Below are positions 55,385 to 56,708 of a DNA stretch of 56,708 bases, one piece after another. The stretch comes from a bacterium (GTDB lineage: Bacteria; Verrucomicrobiota; Verrucomicrobiia; Verrucomicrobiales; Akkermansiaceae), in assembly GCA_018222765.1 (NCBI GenBank), contig JAAEZT010000026.1:1-56708 (forward strand), written 5' to 3'. The translations under genes were made by a program, and so were the position numbers. Each line of letters opens with the position of its first letter. Position 1 is the first letter of the stretch. The notes beneath the pieces are model-generated. The model made no database searches. It was given only the letters and a program-made list of their open reading frames with translations, and was not told the origin of the DNA.

Positions 55385-56467
55385 TTATGATAAGAATGCA
55401 GGGAGCTCAGCGTCCAAAGCGTCAAGGAGTTCCTGCATCGTTTCTGGCGTCTCATTCCCCATGTTGGAAATACGGAAGGTTTTTCCTTTAATCTTTCCGT
55501 ATCCGCCATTGATAAGGAAGTTGTGCTTCTCTTTAACAGCTTTGATCCAGCCGGTTTGGTCGAGATTTTCAGGGGTCTTAAAGCAGGAAAGTGACTTCGA
55601 GCGGAACCCTTCGGCGGGGAGTAGTTCAAAACCGTGCTTCGCGCCCCAAGCATGCACCATGGCATTGTTTTCCTGGTGGCGGGCGTAGCGATGCTCGAGG
55701 CCCTCTTTGAGGATGACTTTTACACGCTCGCGCAAGGCATAAAGATGAGGGATCGCCGGGGTGGAAGGAGTGTTGTCCTTGGCGTCGTTCTTCGCGAATT
55801 CACAGAAGTCGAAGTAGTATCCACGATCTTCGATCTGGGCAGCTCTCTCCAGGGCTGCGTCAGAGGTAATGAAGACGGATAATCCGGGAGGGAGAGCGAA
55901 AGCTTTTTGCACGCCGGCAAGGAGAACATCGATTCCGAGTTCGTCGAAATTGATGGGCATTGCGGAGAGCGAAGAAACGGTGTCGACGACGAGTAGGACG
56001 TCCTCGAAAGAATTGACGACTTCAGCGATCTCCTTGAGCGGGTTCAAGACGCCGGTTGATGTTTCATTGTGCACCAATGTGACGACATCGAAGCCACCCT
56101 CGGAGAGCTTGGCTCTGACTGCTTCGGGGTCAATCGACTCTCCCCATTCGACTTGAATTTTTTCAGCTTTTTTTCCGCAGCTTTGCGCTACACCGTACCA
56201 TTTATCCGAAAACGCTCCGCAGCAGAGGTTGAGTACTTTTTTCTGAACGAGATTACGAATGGCTCCTTCCATGACGCCCCAGGCGGAGGAGGTGGAGAAG
56301 AAAACCGGGCGGGAGGTGCCGACAATCTGTCGAATGCCAGGTTGAATCGAGGCGTAAAGTTCTTCGAAATCTGCTCCTCGGTGACCAATGGTATCTCCGG
56401 CCATTGCTGCGTAGGTTTCAGGGGCGACATCAACGGGTCCGGGAATGAATAGCTTGGGCTTCGACAT
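55385..56467 (-). CDS. Class V aminotransferase (serine-glyoxylate / alanine-glyoxylate type)
   Basis: 360 aa. PLP-dependent; the Schiff-base Lys188 is in LAGVQKAFALPPG, Asp162 in VVDTVSSLS contacts the pyridine nitrogen, and HNETSTGVLNP (133-143) plus the N-terminal LFIPGPVDVAPE are family hallmarks. It could serve serine, alanine or phosphoserine with glyoxylate or oxoglutarate; the sequence alone does not fix this. Serine/glycine metabolism also includes the gcv operon in this window, 25 kb away. Confidence 0.88.
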   Translation of the reverse strand: MSKPKLFIPGPVDVAPETYAAMAGDTIGHRGADFEELYASIQPGIRQIVGTSRPVFFSTSSAWGVMEGAIRNLVQKKVLNLCCGAFSDKWYGVAQSCGKKAEKIQVEWGESIDPEAVRAKLSEGGFDVVTLVHNETSTGVLNPLKEIAEVVNSFEDVLLVVDTVSSLSAMPINFDELGIDVLLAGVQKAFALPPGLSVFITSDAALERAAQIEDRGYYFDFCEFAKNDAKDNTPSTPAIPHLYALRERVKVILKEGLEHRYARHQENNAMVHAWGAKHGFELLPAEGFRSKSLSCFKTPENLDQTGWIKAVKEKHNFLINGGYGKIKGKTFRISNMGNETPETMQELLDALDAELPAFLS

Positions 56468-56541
56468 TGCGCGTGAAGCTGTCTCGATCCGGGCTTTCTG
56501 TCGAGAGATTTTCGAGAGGGAATCGGTGGAATTTCCAGCTT

Positions 56542-56708
56542 CTAGTCCCAGATGAAATGATCCAGTCTCAGACGTTTGGCACGATCGGCGGCGTCCTGAG
56601 CGGAAGGGCTTCCGCTTCGTGAGATTTTTTCAGCAAGTTTGATGGCGCCAGTCCATTGTTGTTTTTCTTCAAGGAGCTTGAGTGCTCCTTTGCCGCACTC
56701 GTCAAACC
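56542..56708 (-). CDS. C-terminal end of a helical-repeat-like protein (partial)
   Basis: The frame is open from the window edge to the stop at 56542-56544; only the last ~54 residues are visible. They are helical (FDECGKGALKLLEEKQQW, TGAIKLAEKISRSGS) and end in RAKRLRLDHFIWD. The pairing of helices hints at a tetratricopeptide-type repeat, not proven. The gene starts beyond the window. About 75 bp separate it from the aminotransferase start, with the same orientation. Confidence 0.6.
   Translation of the reverse strand, partial: FDECGKGALKLLEEKQQWTGAIKLAEKISRSGSPSAQDAADRAKRLRLDHFIWD

Overview
The window looks like a chromosomal stretch of a member of the Verrucomicrobiota, probably near Verrucomicrobiales. 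This rests on gene content, not on a marker gene. The pointers are a planctomycete-type cytochrome C/DUF1549/DUF1553 protein paired with a DUF1501 protein, a ThuA/PVC-type dehydrogenase/cytochrome c fusion, several Gfo/Idh/MocA oxidoreductases, PAS-AraC regulators, a CotH/lamin-tail protein and menaquinone genes. There are about 50 genes. Most are housekeeping or catabolic, densely packed, and often in short operons with 4-20 bp gaps or ATGA overlaps.

Left part (1-16.8 kb): the tail of a fibronectin-III-like protein; an SGNH hydrolase; a histone-deacetylase-family protein with a Tat-type leader; a TIGR03643 + DUF2256-DUF3253 pair; a large SASA-type esterase; then a minus-strand run of a ModF-like twin ATPase, replicative helicase DnaB and a Ste24-type M48 protease. 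A SprT-like protease follows. Next is a PAS-AraC regulator divergent from a Gfo/Idh protein and a 1087-aa ThuA/PVC/cytochrome c fusion, probably a regulated extracytoplasmic sugar-oxidation unit.

Middle (16.8-37.1 kb): a 1305-aa CotH/lamin-tail surface protein; tRNA-Phe with its terminator; pdxH with a small membrane protein; cysS; a NahK-like hexosamine kinase; hisI coupled to a rhomboid-like membrane protein; the glycine cleavage operon gcvT-gcvH-gcvP with a trailing Nudix gene; a polysaccharide deacetylase lipoprotein; and a bacterial dynamin-like GTPase directly followed by a pyruvate dehydrogenase-type E1 alpha/E1 beta/E2 operon without E3.

Xylose region (37.1-44.3 kb): a second PAS-AraC regulator is divergent from xylA-xylB, a TIM-barrel isomerase/epimerase and two Gfo/Idh dehydrogenases, closed by a strong intrinsic terminator. 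Then come a lipoprotein, a voltage-gated-like K+ channel with a zinc-ribbon tail, menB-menA, a STAS protein, and a convergent Ser/Thr kinase with a membrane anchor and two EF-hands.

Right part (49.6-56.7 kb): tRNA-Ser(GGA) is followed by what I read as a broken type I restriction methylase (hsdM) fragment, a small zinc-ribbon membrane protein, and a 10-bp copy of the tRNA 3' end. This is the likely scar of an integrated element. Beyond it lie the DUF1501 and cytochrome/DUF1549/DUF1553 pair, a class V aminotransferase and the tail of a helical-repeat-like protein. I see no CRISPR array, rRNA, intact insertion sequence or obvious complete defence system. All identifications are by eye from motifs; no database search was run.
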